This document shows positions 28,721 to 38,338 of a stretch of 64,000 nucleotides of DNA, one piece after another (position 1 is the stretch's first letter; each line of letters begins with the position of its first letter). Made by a program: the position numbers and the translations under genes. The notes beneath the pieces were generated by a model. That model was not told where the DNA came from. It was given only the letters and a program-made list of their open reading frames with translations, and searched no databases. Origin of the DNA: Rhodanobacter panaciterrae (GTDB taxonomy: Bacteria > Pseudomonadota > Gammaproteobacteria > Xanthomonadales > Rhodanobacteraceae); assembly GCF_014651895.1 (NCBI RefSeq), contig NZ_BMXT01000001.1, positions 1,178,001 through 1,242,000 of the forward strand, written 5' to 3'.

Positions 28721-29356
28721 ATGTACAGCATTGTTCTGGTCGATGACCACGCCATCGTTCGTGAGGGCTTCAAGCGGCTGATCGAGATGGAGCCGGATCT
28801 TGACGTCGTGGCCGAATGCCGCAGTGCGGATGATGCGGTGGAGGCGGTGGGTCACTGGCGTCCCGATCTGGTGGCGCTGGATTTGTCCCTGCCTGACGGC
28901 AGTGGTCTGCCGTTGATCGAGCACCTGCTCAGCGTGGCCGCCGAGACACGTATCGTGGTGCTGAGCATGCATGACGGCGAGCCGTATGTGTCCGAGGCTC
29001 TGCGTCGTGGCGCCAGCGGCTATGTCACCAAGGGCGTGGCACCGGAAGAGCTGGTGGCTGGCCTGCGCGCGGTGATGCAGGGCGAATGCTTCCTGAGTTC
29101 GGATCTGCGTCAGCGCCGTGCCGACCGGCCGAACGCGGCGCTTGACCCGATCAACCGTCTTACCGCGCGCGAGCGTGAGGTATTCCTGCTGCTGGCGGGC
29201 GGACGTGCACCCAAGCAGGTGGCAGGGGAATTGGGGATTGGTCAGAAAACCGTCTACATCCATCGCGCCAGCCTGATGGGCAAACTGGGCGCGGGTTCGG
29301 AACTGGATCTGTATCGGATGGCGACCGAACGCGGGCTGTTGCCACCGAACAGTTGA
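28721..29356 (+). CDS. UhpA/NarL-type response regulator
   Basis: A 211-residue transcription regulator with receiver domain (VDDHAIVREGF, phospho-acceptor Asp54 in VALDLSLPDG, Lys in GYVTKG) and LuxR-type DNA-binding domain (LTAREREVFLLLAGG to GIGQKTVYIHRASLMGKLG). It is closest in remembered sequence to E. coli UhpA. The partner is the divergent MASE1 kinase 80 bp away. No uhpC or uhpT transporter lies nearby, so a hexose-phosphate role is not supported; the target genes are unknown. It is convergent with recN, 9 bp apart. Confidence 0.88.
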   Translation: MYSIVLVDDHAIVREGFKRLIEMEPDLDVVAECRSADDAVEAVGHWRPDLVALDLSLPDGSGLPLIEHLLSVAAETRIVVLSMHDGEPYVSEALRRGASGYVTKGVAPEELVAGLRAVMQGECFLSSDLRQRRADRPNAALDPINRLTAREREVFLLLAGGRAPKQVAGELGIGQKTVYIHRASLMGKLGAGSELDLYRMATERGLLPPNS

Positions 29357-29365
29357 TCCGGTGGC

Positions 29366-31039
29366 TCAGGCGGTCTGCGCCCGCTCCAGCATCTGCTTGG
29401 CATGCGCCCGCGTTTCACGAGTGATTTCGACGCCACCAAGCATGCGTGCCAGCTCATCACGACGGCCACCGTCATCGAGTTTCTCGATTTGCGTGCGGGT
29501 GGAGTCGCCGTCGCTGTGCTTGCTGACGCGCAGGTGCGCGTGGCCTTGGGCGGCGACCTGTGGCAGATGGGTGACGCACAGCACCTGGCGCTGGGTCCCG
29601 AGCGCGCGCAGTTTCTGTCCGACCACTTCGGCCACGGCGCCGCCAATGCCGCTGTCGACCTCGTCGAAAATCATGCTGCCGACGGTGTCCTTGCCCAAAG
29701 TGGCGACTTCGATCGCCAGGCTGATGCGTGCCAGTTCGCCGCCGGAGGCCACCTTGCGCAAGGGTCGTGGCGGTTGGCCGGGATTGGCGCTGACCAGCAG
29801 GTCGCAGCGTTCCTGACCCTGCGGGTCGGGCTCTTCGCCAGCGACGGCTTCCAGTTCGATGCGCAACAGGCCACCTGCCATGCCCAGTTCGGTCATCAGT
29901 ACGCTGACTTCCTTGCTGAGCCGGGTTGCCGCCGTCGTGCGTGCTTGACTCAGTTGAGCTGCCGCACGCGTGTAATCGTGCTGCAGTTGCTGGCGCTGTG
30001 CAGCCAGTTGTTCCAGCGCATCGCCGGCACCTTCGAGTTCAGCCAGTTCGGTACGCAACGCGGCGAGCTTGTCGTGCAGTTCGGCCACTGGCAGACGATG
30101 TCGACGCGACAGCTCGTGCAGGCGAGACAGATGGCTGTCGACTTCCGTGTAACGTTCCGGATCGAGGTCGACGTCCTGCGCGTAGCGGCCGAGGCCATCG
30201 GCGGCTTCGCCGAGTTCGATGCTGGCGTTGTCGAGCAGTTCCAGCAGCGGAGCCAGCTTGTCGTCGAGCGCGGCCAGTTTGCCGAGTTCAGCGTGGGCGC
30301 GTCCGAGTGCACGGCGCAACGCGAATTCACTCTCGCCATCCAGCAGTTCGACCACGCCGGCGCTGCCTTCGGCCAATCGGCCGGCGTTGGCGAGGCGTCG
30401 GTGGCTTGCCTCGAGCTCGCCCATTTCGGCGGCCGGCAATGCCCATTTTTCCAATTCACCCAGTTCGTGGCGCAGCAGCTCGATGCGTTGATCGCGGTCC
30501 TCGCCACCGCTGAGCTTGCGTATGCGTGCACCGAGTTCGCGCCATTGCAACGCGCCGTCGCGTACTTGCGCCAGCAGGCCATCGTGGCCGGCATAGGCAT
30601 CCAGCAGGGCCAATTGGTGCGAGCGTGACAGCAGCGCCTGATGCTCGTGCTGGCCATGAATCTCGACCAGCAGCGAAGCGAGTTCGCCGAGCTGGCGCGC
30701 GTTGGCAGGGCGGCCGTTGATCCAGGCCTTGGAGCTGCCTTCGGCACGGATGACCCGACGCAGCTGGCAGCCACCGTCTTCGTCCAGTTCCTCGCGCTGC
30801 AGCCAGTCGCGAGCCTCCGGTAGTTCGGCCAGATCGAACTCCGCGGCCAGTTCGGCGCGATCGCTGCCGGCGCGTACCATGCCGCTGTCGGCACGAGCAC
30901 CGGCCAGCAACATCAGTGCGTCGACCAGCAGCGATTTGCCTGCGCCGGTTTCACCGCTGACCACAGTGAGGCCGGGACCGAACGCGATCTCGGCAGCCTC
31001 GACGACAGCAAATTGACGGACGTAGAGCGAAGTGAGCAT
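29366..31039 (-). CDS. recN: DNA repair protein RecN
   Basis: An SMC-like ATPase acting in double-strand break repair. The 557-residue protein has the Walker A GETGAGKS (residues 29-36) after the family start MLTSLYVRQFAVVEAAEIAF, a long helical coiled-coil centre rich in Leu/Glu/Arg, and a C-terminal signature VASGGELARISLA plus Walker B MIFDEVDSGIGG. ATG 31039 starts the family sequence; no clear Shine-Dalgarno is visible. It is divergent from hrcA. No LexA-like box was recognised in the 138 bp between them. Confidence 0.95.
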   Translation of the reverse strand: MLTSLYVRQFAVVEAAEIAFGPGLTVVSGETGAGKSLLVDALMLLAGARADSGMVRAGSDRAELAAEFDLAELPEARDWLQREELDEDGGCQLRRVIRAEGSSKAWINGRPANARQLGELASLLVEIHGQHEHQALLSRSHQLALLDAYAGHDGLLAQVRDGALQWRELGARIRKLSGGEDRDQRIELLRHELGELEKWALPAAEMGELEASHRRLANAGRLAEGSAGVVELLDGESEFALRRALGRAHAELGKLAALDDKLAPLLELLDNASIELGEAADGLGRYAQDVDLDPERYTEVDSHLSRLHELSRRHRLPVAELHDKLAALRTELAELEGAGDALEQLAAQRQQLQHDYTRAAAQLSQARTTAATRLSKEVSVLMTELGMAGGLLRIELEAVAGEEPDPQGQERCDLLVSANPGQPPRPLRKVASGGELARISLAIEVATLGKDTVGSMIFDEVDSGIGGAVAEVVGQKLRALGTQRQVLCVTHLPQVAAQGHAHLRVSKHSDGDSTRTQIEKLDDGGRRDELARMLGGVEITRETRAHAKQMLERAQTA

Positions 31040-31104
31040 GGGCAGGCAGATGATGGAATGGAGGGATTGTAGCGGCAGCCCGGCGGCGCAAAACACCGCC
31101 TCCA

Positions 31105-31133
31105 CTTGCAAGCTGCGCGCGCAGACCTTATTT
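31105..31133 (+). promoter_or_regulatory. Possible sigma32 promoter upstream of hrcA
   Basis: CTTGCAA (31105-31111), a 14-bp spacer and CCTTATTT (31126-31133) resemble the heat-shock consensus CTTGAAA / CCCCATNT, with mismatches mainly in the -10. The position, 45 bp before hrcA, fits a heat-shock operon start. Confidence 0.35.
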
Positions 31134-31177
31134 CTGTCGGGTCTCAAGGACTGCTACACCATGGATCACCTCAGCGC

Positions 31178-32239
31178 ATGATCAACCCGCATGGCCACGA
31201 TCTCGATGCCCGCGCGCGACGCCTGTTGCGCACGTTGATCGCCCAGTACCTGGTCGATGGCGAGCCGGTTGGCTCACGCACGCTGTCGCGTTCGTCCGGG
31301 CTGGATGTGAGTCCAGCGACGATCCGCAACATCATGGCCGACCTCGAAGACGCCGGTCTGGTCGCTTCGCCGCACACCTCGGCGGGCCGCGTGCCGACGC
31401 CGCGCGGACTGCGCCTGTTCGTCGACAGTCTGATCGAACTGCAGCCCTTGCCGCATGCCGAGATGGCGCGCCTGCAGCGGGAACTGCCGCCGGGGCCGAC
31501 CACGACACGCGACCTGCTTGGCAATGTCTCGACCTTGCTGTCGGCGATGACCCACTTTGCCGGTGTGGTCACGGTGCCGCGCCAGGTCGACTTCCCGCTG
31601 CTGCATATCGATTTCGTACCGCTGCCGGATGCGCGGGTGCTGGTGATCCTGGTATTCACCGACAACCAGGTGCAGAACCGCATCGTCCAATTGGCCAAGC
31701 CACTGCATAGCGGCGAGCTGGAACAGGCCGCGAATTACCTCAACAGCCAGTTTGCCGGCCTGCGCGTGGACGACATCCGCATGCATCTGCTGGCCGAATT
31801 GCGCGAAACCGGCAGCGAGCTCAACCGGTTGCTGGCCAGCACGGTGGAGCTGGCCACCGCTTCATTCGCACCACAAGCCGGTGGCAGCGACGTACTGGTC
31901 AGCGGTCAGACCAACCTGATGGCGTATTCGGAACTGTCCGACCTGCCGCGCCTGCGCGAATTGTTCGAGGCGTTCCAGCAGAAGAATGAGTTGTTGCAGC
32001 TGATGGAAGTCTGCGCCAAGGCGCCTGGCGTGCGCCTGTTCATCGGCGAGGAATCCGGCTTCACCGCGCTCGATGGCTGCAGCGTGGTCACCGCCAGTTA
32101 CGGTGCCCAAGGGCGCGTGCTGGGTGCGGTCGGGGTGATCGGGCCGACCCGGATGGCGTACGAGCGAGTGATTCCGGTGGTGCAGGCCACCGCCGGATTG
32201 CTCAGCGACGCCTTGAATCGCGCCGCCACGACCCTATAA
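31178..32239 (+). CDS. hrcA: Heat-inducible transcription repressor HrcA
   Basis: A repressor that binds CIRCE operators of chaperone operons and is kept folded by GroEL. The 353-residue protein has the N-terminal winged helix (LDARARRLLRTLIAQYLVDG, GLDVSPATIRNIMADLE) and the HrcA core, with GEESGFTALDGCSVVTASYG and the end block GPTRMAYERVIPVVQATAGLL. ATG 31178 is selected from the family start; there is no clear Shine-Dalgarno. No CIRCE repeat was found near this cluster, so its operator is likely at groESL elsewhere. It precedes grpE by 79 bp. Confidence 0.95.
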   Translation: MINPHGHDLDARARRLLRTLIAQYLVDGEPVGSRTLSRSSGLDVSPATIRNIMADLEDAGLVASPHTSAGRVPTPRGLRLFVDSLIELQPLPHAEMARLQRELPPGPTTTRDLLGNVSTLLSAMTHFAGVVTVPRQVDFPLLHIDFVPLPDARVLVILVFTDNQVQNRIVQLAKPLHSGELEQAANYLNSQFAGLRVDDIRMHLLAELRETGSELNRLLASTVELATASFAPQAGGSDVLVSGQTNLMAYSELSDLPRLRELFEAFQQKNELLQLMEVCAKAPGVRLFIGEESGFTALDGCSVVTASYGAQGRVLGAVGVIGPTRMAYERVIPVVQATAGLLSDALNRAATTL

Positions 32240-32318
32240 CCGCTGCGGGAGGCGGGACTTCTCGCAAATCTGGAGGGTCGGCATGCGTGCCGGCCATGAC
32301 AATCGTTTGGAGTAATGC

Positions 32319-32852
32319 ATGCAGAACAACGATCCGCAGTCGCACGGCGAGGCCTTCGAGCAGAGTGCGGCAGACGCAGCGGCGGCGGCTGACCTCGCGG
32401 CGCTGCAGGCCCGTGTGGCCGAGCTGGAAGCCAGCAATGCCGAGTTGCTCGAAACCGTGCTGCGCGAAAAGGCCGAGCTGGAGAATCAGCGTCGTCGCCT
32501 GCATCGCGACCTGGAACAGGCCCGCCGTTTCGCCAATGAAAAGCTGCTGAACGAGTTGCTGCCGGTCTACGACGGGCTGGAGAGTGGTTTGGCGGTCGAG
32601 GGCGGTGACCTTGCCTCGATGCGCGAAGGCATCAATCTGACCCTGAAGGCGCTGTTGAAGGTGGCCGAGAACCACGGCATGGCGCAGGTCGATCCGCTGG
32701 GCCAGCCGCTTGATCCGGAACGCCACCACGCAGTGAGCATGGTCGAGGCGCCGGGGCAGGCACCGGGCACCGTGGTCAGCGTGCTGCAGAAAGGTTATGT
32801 GCTGAACGATCGTCTGTTGCGCCCGGCGCTGGTCGCGGTGGCGAAAGACTGA
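32319..32852 (+). CDS. grpE: Nucleotide exchange factor GrpE
   Basis: Releases ADP from DnaK and acts as a thermosensor. The 177 residues comprise a long N-terminal coiled helix (ALQARVAELEASNAELLETVL) and a C-terminal beta domain with NPLG-like MAQVDPLGQPLDPERHHAVSM and the end block LQKGYVLNDRLLRPALVAVAK. GGAG lies upstream of the ATG. It is in the order hrcA-grpE-dnaK-dnaJ, typical of Xanthomonadales. Confidence 0.96.
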   Translation: MQNNDPQSHGEAFEQSAADAAAAADLAALQARVAELEASNAELLETVLREKAELENQRRRLHRDLEQARRFANEKLLNELLPVYDGLESGLAVEGGDLASMREGINLTLKALLKVAENHGMAQVDPLGQPLDPERHHAVSMVEAPGQAPGTVVSVLQKGYVLNDRLLRPALVAVAKD

Positions 32853-32927
32853 CCGGTCCACTTGCCGGCGCCCGCCTGAATGGCGCGCCGGCGAAATAAC
32901 GAAATCGCATTCGGGGCCTTGCCGGCA

Positions 32928-32954
32928 TTGAATCGCCAGAGCAGACCCCCATCT
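32928..32954 (+). promoter_or_regulatory. Sigma32-type promoter upstream of dnaK
   Basis: TTGAAT at 32928-32933 (consensus CTTGAAA) is spaced 13 bp from CCCCATCT at 32947-32954, an exact fit to the sigma32 -10 CCCCATNT. It lies about 50 bp upstream of the dnaK start, so dnaK can be induced separately from hrcA-grpE. Confidence 0.65.
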
Positions 32955-33002
32955 GGAAACCATCGCGGCCGCGGGGGCCGCAAGCAAATTTGGAGAGTAC
33001 AC

Positions 33003-34922
33003 ATGGGCAAGATCATCGGTATCGACCTGGGCACCACCAACTCCTGCGTATCCGTCATGGACGGCAGCACCACCAAGGTCATCGAAAATTCGGAAGGCGA
33101 TCGCACCACGCCGTCCATCGTCGCCTTCAACAAGGACGGCGAAGTGCTGGTGGGCGCTTCGGCCAAGCGCCAGAGCGTGACCAACCCGAAGAACACCTTC
33201 TATGCGGTGAAGCGCCTGATCGGCCGCAAGTTCACCGACGCCGAAGTGCAGAAAGACCTGCACATCGTCCCGTACAAGATTGTCGCGCATGACAATGGCG
33301 ACGCCTGGGTCGAGACCTCCGACGGCAAGAAGATGGCGCCGCAGGAGATCGCCGCGAAGGTGCTGATGAAGATGAAGAAGACCGCCGAGGATTATCTTGG
33401 CGAGACGATCACCGAAGCGGTGATCACTGTGCCGGCTTACTTCAACGACAGCCAGCGCCAGGCGACCAAGGACGCCGGCAAGATTGCCGGCCTCGACGTC
33501 AAGCGCATCATCAACGAGCCGACCGCGGCCGCGCTGGCCTATGGCATGGACAAGAAGGGCGGTGATCGCAAGATCGCGGTGTACGACCTGGGTGGCGGCA
33601 CGTTTGACGTGTCGATCATCGAGATCGCCGAAGTCGACGGCGAGAAGCAGTTCGAAGTGCTGGCGACGAACGGCGATACGTTCCTCGGCGGCGAAGATTT
33701 CGACATGCGCGTCATCGACTACCTCGTCGACGAATTCAACAAGGAGCAGGGCATCGACCTGCGCAAGGATCCGCTGGCGCTGCAGCGTCTGAAGGATGCC
33801 GCCGAGCGCGCCAAGATCGAGCTGTCCTCGAACCATCAGACCGACGTGAACCTGCCGTACGTGACGGCGGACGCCTCCGGTCCGAAGCATCTCAATATCA
33901 AGCTGACCCGCGCCAAGCTCGAAGCATTGGTGGAAGAGCTGATCAAGCGCACCATCGAGCCGTGCCGCACGGCGCTGAATGACGCCGGCCTGCGCGTGTC
34001 CGACATCGACGACGTGATCCTGGTCGGTGGCCAGACCCGCATGCCCAAGGTGCAGGAGTCGGTGAAGGACTTCTTCGGCAAGGAGCCGCGCAAGGACGTC
34101 AACCCGGACGAAGCCGTCGCTGTCGGCGCGGCCATCCAGGGCGGTGTGCTGGGCGGTTCGGTCAAGGACGTGCTGCTGCTGGACGTCACCCCGCTGTCGC
34201 TCGGCATCGAGACGATGGGCGGCGTGATGACCAAGCTCATCGAGAAGAACACCACGGTGCCGACCAAGGCAGCACAGACGTTCTCGACCGCCGACGACAA
34301 CCAGACCGCGGTAACCGTGCACGTGCTGCAGGGCGAGCGCGAGCGCGCCAGCGCGAACAAGTCGCTGGGCAAGTTCGACCTGTCCGGCATCGACGCGGCA
34401 CCGCGCGGTCAGCCGCAGATCGAAGTGACCTTCGACATCGACGCGAACGGCATCCTGCACGTGTCGGCCAAAGACAAGAAGACCGGCAAGGAACAGAAGA
34501 TCGAGATCAAGGCGGGTTCCGGCCTGTCCGAGGACGAGATCGCACGGATGGTGGCCGACGCCGAGGCGAACAAGGAAGAGGACAAGAAGTTCCACGAACT
34601 GGTCGCCACCCGCAACAAGGCCGATCAGCTGGTGCACGCCACCCGCAGCGCGCTGAAGGAACATGGCGGCAAGGTGCCGGCCGATCAGCTCTCCGCGATC
34701 GAGGGTGCGTTGTCCGATCTGGAAAAGGTCAAGGATGGCGAGGACAAGGCTGCGATCGAGTCCAAGGTCGAGAAGCTGGAGCAGGTCGCGCAGGCACTGT
34801 ATGCAGCGGCGCAGGGTGGTCCAGCCGATGCCGGTGCGCAGTCCGCGCCGGGCGGCGGCTCGGCCCAGCCGGACGACGTGGTCGATGCCGAGTTCACCGA
34901 AGTGAAGGACGACAAGAAGTAA
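33003..34922 (+). CDS. dnaK: Molecular chaperone DnaK (Hsp70)
   Basis: An ATP-driven chaperone with DnaJ and GrpE as partners. At 639 residues it has the standard length. The ATPase domain begins with [18 protein letters not shown] and contains [20 protein letters not shown] and [15 protein letters not shown]. The interdomain linker is [21 protein letters not shown], the substrate domain follows, and the C-terminus ends in an acidic [12 protein letters not shown] tail. ATG 33003 has GGAGAG before it. A sigma32-like promoter lies directly upstream. Confidence 0.98.
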   Translation: MGKIIGIDLGTTNSCVSVMDGSTTKVIENSEGDRTTPSIVAFNKDGEVLVGASAKRQSVTNPKNTFYAVKRLIGRKFTDAEVQKDLHIVPYKIVAHDNGDAWVETSDGKKMAPQEIAAKVLMKMKKTAEDYLGETITEAVITVPAYFNDSQRQATKDAGKIAGLDVKRIINEPTAAALAYGMDKKGGDRKIAVYDLGGGTFDVSIIEIAEVDGEKQFEVLATNGDTFLGGEDFDMRVIDYLVDEFNKEQGIDLRKDPLALQRLKDAAERAKIELSSNHQTDVNLPYVTADASGPKHLNIKLTRAKLEALVEELIKRTIEPCRTALNDAGLRVSDIDDVILVGGQTRMPKVQESVKDFFGKEPRKDVNPDEAVAVGAAIQGGVLGGSVKDVLLLDVTPLSLGIETMGGVMTKLIEKNTTVPTKAAQTFSTADDNQTAVTVHVLQGERERASANKSLGKFDLSGIDAAPRGQPQIEVTFDIDANGILHVSAKDKKTGKEQKIEIKAGSGLSEDEIARMVADAEANKEEDKKFHELVATRNKADQLVHATRSALKEHGGKVPADQLSAIEGALSDLEKVKDGEDKAAIESKVEKLEQVAQALYAAAQGGPADAGAQSAPGGGSAQPDDVVDAEFTEVKDDKK

Positions 34923-34952
34923 TCGGCAGCGTTATTTGTATGGTCGATTCGG

Positions 34953-34984
34953 CAGCCCGCGCCCGGAATTCCAGGCGTGGGCTG
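34953..34984 (+). terminator. Hairpin between dnaK and dnaJ
   Basis: CAGCCCGCGCC pairs with GGCGTGGGCTG (one mismatch position), followed by TTTGTTG. It could be a partial terminator or a processing stem that lowers dnaJ expression relative to dnaK. Confidence 0.6.
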
Positions 34985-35056
34985 TTTGTTGAGAGAATGC
35001 AGGACATGGAACGACCAGTTCCGTGCAGGGGAGCGACAAGCAGTGTGGATAGGTGA

Positions 35057-36184
35057 ATGAGCAAGCGTGATTACTACGAAGTGCTGGGCGTCGAGCGCAG
35101 CGTCACCGAGGTCGAGCTGAAGAAATCCTTCCGCCGGCTGGCGATGAAGTTCCACCCGGATCGCTGCCCGGATGATCCGCACGCGCAGGAGAAATTCAAG
35201 GAGGCCAAGGAAGCCTACGAAGTGCTGTCCGATGCGCAGAAGCGCGCGATGTACGACCAGCACGGCCATGCCGCGTTCGAGCACGGCATGGGTGGCCGCG
35301 GCGGTGCCGGGTTCGGCGATGTGGGCGACATTTTCGGCGACATTTTCGGCGACATCTTTGGTCGCAACGGCGGTGGTCGAGGCCGTCCGCGCCGTGGCGC
35401 CGACCTGCGCTACATCATGGAGCTGGATCTGGAGGAGGCCGTGTTCGGCGTCAGCCGGCAGATCGAGGTGCCGAGCCAAGTCAACTGCCATCACTGCAAC
35501 GGCAGTGGCTCCGAGGACGGCAAGGTCAGCAAGTGTAAGACCTGCCACGGCCATGGCCAGGTGCGCATGCAGAACGGCATCTTCTCGATCCAGCAGGCTT
35601 GCCCGCATTGCGGTGGTACCGGCCAGGCGATCGAGAAGCCATGCAAGAAGTGCCATGGCGAGGGCCGCATCGAGGAGACCCGCACGTTGTCGGTGCAGAT
35701 TCCCGAGGGTGTCGACAACGGCGACCGCATCAGACTGACCGGGCAGGGCGAGGCTGGCCCATCCGGTACCCCGGCGGGCGACCTGTACGTGGAAGTGCAT
35801 GTGCGTGAACACGCGATCTTCCAGCGCGAAGGCAACGATCTTTATTGCGAGCTGCCGATCCGCTTCTCGCAGGCCGCGCTGGGTGCCGAGCTGCCGGTGC
35901 CGACGCTGGAAGGTGAAGTGCCGATCAGCATTCCGCCCGAGACGCAGACCGGCACCCAGTTCCGCCTGCGTGGTCGTGGCGTCAAGTCAGTGCGAAGCAG
36001 CCGCCACGGCGATCTGATCTGCCGCGTGGTGGTGGAAACGCCAGTGCGACTGACCAAGCAGCAGCGTGAATTGCTGGAATCGTTGGAGGCCACGTTCGAC
36101 AGCAACGATGCCGGCAAGCACACGCCGCGCGCGAAGGGCTGGGTCGATGGCGTGAAGCAGTTCTGGTCGAAAGTCACCGCGTGA
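35057..36184 (+). CDS. dnaJ: Chaperone protein DnaJ (Hsp40)
   Basis: Delivers substrates to DnaK and stimulates its ATPase. The 375 residues carry a J domain with the HPD motif ([10 protein letters not shown]), a Gly/Phe-rich linker with a direct repeat of FGDI units, four CxxCxGxG zinc repeats ([32 protein letters not shown]), and the C-terminal peptide-binding domain. It follows dnaK after 134 bp and is followed by dapB, a conserved order. Confidence 0.97.
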   Translation: MSKRDYYEVLGVERSVTEVELKKSFRRLAMKFHPDRCPDDPHAQEKFKEAKEAYEVLSDAQKRAMYDQHGHAAFEHGMGGRGGAGFGDVGDIFGDIFGDIFGRNGGGRGRPRRGADLRYIMELDLEEAVFGVSRQIEVPSQVNCHHCNGSGSEDGKVSKCKTCHGHGQVRMQNGIFSIQQACPHCGGTGQAIEKPCKKCHGEGRIEETRTLSVQIPEGVDNGDRIRLTGQGEAGPSGTPAGDLYVEVHVREHAIFQREGNDLYCELPIRFSQAALGAELPVPTLEGEVPISIPPETQTGTQFRLRGRGVKSVRSSRHGDLICRVVVETPVRLTKQQRELLESLEATFDSNDAGKHTPRAKGWVDGVKQFWSKVTA

Positions 36185-36240
36185 TGCAACGGCACACGCG
36201 GTAGCATGTGCCGACCGACGGTTTTGACTGGAATGTGCCG

Positions 36241-37041
36241 ATGACCCGACCCGTTCGCCTCGCCATCAGTGGCGCCTCCGGCCGCATGGGCCGCGCGTTG
36301 CTGAGCCTGCTCGGCGATGACGCGCGCTTTGAGCTGGTGCATGCGGTAGTGGCGCCGGGTTCGGCCCATGCAGGCCAACCGGTGTTTGCCGGTGATGCGG
36401 ACTCATTGCGTTACGCGGATGACTGGACGCAGGCGCCGGCACTCGATGTCGTCATCGACTTCAGTGGCCCGGCTGGCCTGGCTTTGTCGCTCGATCATTG
36501 CGTGGCGCATGGCATAGCACTGGTGAGTGGCACTACCGGCATTGACGCTGCGCTGGAAGCGCGACTTGCTGATGCCGGCAACAGCATCGCGATTCTGCGA
36601 GCAGCGAATTTCAGCCTCGGCGTTGCGGTACTGACACGGCTGTTGCGTGAGGCTGCTGCGGCGCTGCCGGGTTGGGATCTCGAAATCGTCGAGGCACATC
36701 ACGGCCGCAAACAGGACGCCCCGTCCGGTACGGCGCTGGCACTTGGCCACGCCGCTGCAGCCGCACGTCACACCACACTGGAAGCGGCGGCGGTGTACAG
36801 CCGCGAAGGCCAGACCGGCGCACGCACCGACGGCAGCATCGGTTTCGCCGTGGTGCGTGGCGGCGATATCGTCGGCGAGCACATCGCCATGCTGATCGGA
36901 CAGGGCGAGCGGCTGGAGTTGGGGCATCGCGCCACCGACCGCTCGATTTTCGCGCGTGGCGCCTTGCAGGCAGCGTATTGGCTGGCTGGTCATGAGCGTG
37001 GGCATTGGCAGCTTGACGACGTGATCACCGCGCCGCGCTGA
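36241..37041 (+). CDS. dapB: 4-hydroxy-tetrahydrodipicolinate reductase
   Basis: Second dedicated step of diaminopimelate/lysine synthesis, NAD(P)H dependent. The 266 residues include the nucleotide loop SGASGRMGRALL, GTTGI, the catalytic HH(G)RK block in EAHHGRKQDAPSGTAL and the substrate loop. The start at ATG 36241 has GGAA about 8 bp upstream. dapB follows dnaJ in many gammaproteobacteria, here often before carA, but a riboswitch-exchanger unit and an oxygenase gene intervene before carAB. Confidence 0.96.
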   Translation: MTRPVRLAISGASGRMGRALLSLLGDDARFELVHAVVAPGSAHAGQPVFAGDADSLRYADDWTQAPALDVVIDFSGPAGLALSLDHCVAHGIALVSGTTGIDAALEARLADAGNSIAILRAANFSLGVAVLTRLLREAAAALPGWDLEIVEAHHGRKQDAPSGTALALGHAAAAARHTTLEAAAVYSREGQTGARTDGSIGFAVVRGGDIVGEHIAMLIGQGERLELGHRATDRSIFARGALQAAYWLAGHERGHWQLDDVITAPR

Positions 37042-37104
37042 GTCGCTTCCCACCGGGGTCTCGGCTTGTAACGCATCGCTGCGGCCGTTAGCATCCGCAC
37101 GTTG

Positions 37105-37304
37105 TCATTGGGGAGTAGCCAGCCTCGTCCCCAGAGGCGTTCGCATCAACACACTTGGTCGCGGTTGTTTCCGGCGCCATGGTGCGAACAGCAGCCGTCG
37201 CCGTCAGGTGGCGATCCTGCCCGGCGAGACCTTTGGCCATCGACATGCTTACCCGACCGGGCGAGCGGTGTCGTTGAGCCATCGGTTATTCCGCCCGCCC
37301 GGTC
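37105..37304 (+). promoter_or_regulatory. yybP-ykoY (manganese) riboswitch
   Basis: The leader carries the two conserved strands of this class: TTGGGGAGTAGCC (from 37108) and CGAGACCTTTGGCC (37225-37238). A strong expression-platform hairpin follows: GACCGGGCG (37255-37263) pairs with CGCCCGGTC (37296-37304), whose 3' arm abuts the AGG ribosome-binding site of the downstream gene (start 37316). Mn2+ binding by this family is established; translational control of the CaCA exchanger by masking its start region is inferred. Confidence 0.88.
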
Positions 37305-37315
37305 CAGGTAATCCC

Positions 37316-38323
37316 ATGTTGCTTACCCTGTGTCTGTTTCTCGGTTCCGCCGGCGCGATCTATCTCGCCTGCGAATACTTCGTCAACGGCGTCGAATGGT
37401 TCGGGCAAAAGCTCAAGCTGGGTGCGACAGCGACCGGTACGGTGCTGGCGGCGTTCGGGACGGCGTTGCCGGAAAGCGCGGTGACTTTCGTCGCGGTGAT
37501 GTTCGGCAAGACTCCCGAAGCGCGCGATATCGGTGTGGGTGCGGCGATGGGTGGCCCGCTGGTACTGGCCACGATTGCCTATGCGGTGGTCGGCGTGGCG
37601 ATGTGGAGCAATCGCCATCGGCTGAAGCGGGCTGACCGGATCATCCGGGTCAATCATCGGCGACTGGCGCGCGATCAATCGTGGTTCCTTGCGATCTTTG
37701 TGATCAAGGTCGGCTTGGGGTTGGTCGTGTTTGCGTTCAAGCCGCTGTTGGGCGTGCTGTTTCTTGCCGCCTATGCCGTGTATGTGTGGCGCGAAATGCG
37801 CAGCGACGACAGTGCCCCGGAAGACGAGACGCTCGAGCCGTTGAAGTTTCGCCCGAGCCAGGCCGATCCGGCCATGCGTTGGGTGGTGCTGCAGACTATG
37901 GCTGCGCTGGTGGTGATTGCGGCTGCGTCGCGGGTGTTCGTCAGCCAGCTCGAAGTCATCGGCGTCGCACTTTCGCTACCGCCGCATCTGGTCGCGTTGC
38001 TGCTGAGTCCGGTGGCTACCGAACTGCCGGAAGTCCTTAATGCATTGATCTGGGTGCGTCAGGGCAAGGAGCGCCTGGCGCTGGCGAACATTTCCGGTTC
38101 GATGATGATCCAGGCCACGATTCCCAGCTCGTTGGCGATATTCGCCACGCCATGGCTGTTCGACACGCCGCTGATCGTGGCCGGTGTGCTGACTGCGATC
38201 GCCATTGTGTACCTATGGTGGTTGTTCCACCGTGGTCGGGTCGATGCGCGCTGGCTGTTGCCGGTCGGCCTGCTGTACGGCGTGTTTGCCGCGTTTGTGG
38301 CGTGGCACTTTGCCGGCAGATGA
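37316..38323 (+). CDS. CaCA-family cation exchanger, possible Mn2+/Ca2+ exporter
   Basis: An integral membrane antiporter of 335 residues with about ten spans. The two inverted alpha-repeats are visible: TVLAAFGTALPESAVTFVAV in the first half and LSPVATELPEVLNALIWVRQ in the second, carrying the paired cation-binding acidic residues. The family exchanges Ca2+ or other divalent cations for Na+ or H+. Its position directly behind a yybP-ykoY riboswitch suggests manganese export or detoxification. ATG 37316 is preferred to upstream in-frame starts, which would lie inside the riboswitch. Confidence 0.87.
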   Translation: MLLTLCLFLGSAGAIYLACEYFVNGVEWFGQKLKLGATATGTVLAAFGTALPESAVTFVAVMFGKTPEARDIGVGAAMGGPLVLATIAYAVVGVAMWSNRHRLKRADRIIRVNHRRLARDQSWFLAIFVIKVGLGLVVFAFKPLLGVLFLAAYAVYVWREMRSDDSAPEDETLEPLKFRPSQADPAMRWVVLQTMAALVVIAAASRVFVSQLEVIGVALSLPPHLVALLLSPVATELPEVLNALIWVRQGKERLALANISGSMMIQATIPSSLAIFATPWLFDTPLIVAGVLTAIAIVYLWWLFHRGRVDARWLLPVGLLYGVFAAFVAWHFAGR

Positions 38324-38338
38324 GCCGAGTGAGTCGGC

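Noticed and set aside
31040-33002. CIRCE operator near hrcA, grpE or dnaK
   Set aside because: No TTAGCACTC / GAGTGCTAA pair was found on reading these gaps.
32202-34664. Very long open frame antisense to dnaK (820 codons)
   Set aside because: High-G+C codon bias of dnaK keeps this antisense frame open. The translated product is full of His/Leu/Val shadows and matches no family; dnaK on the other strand is certain.
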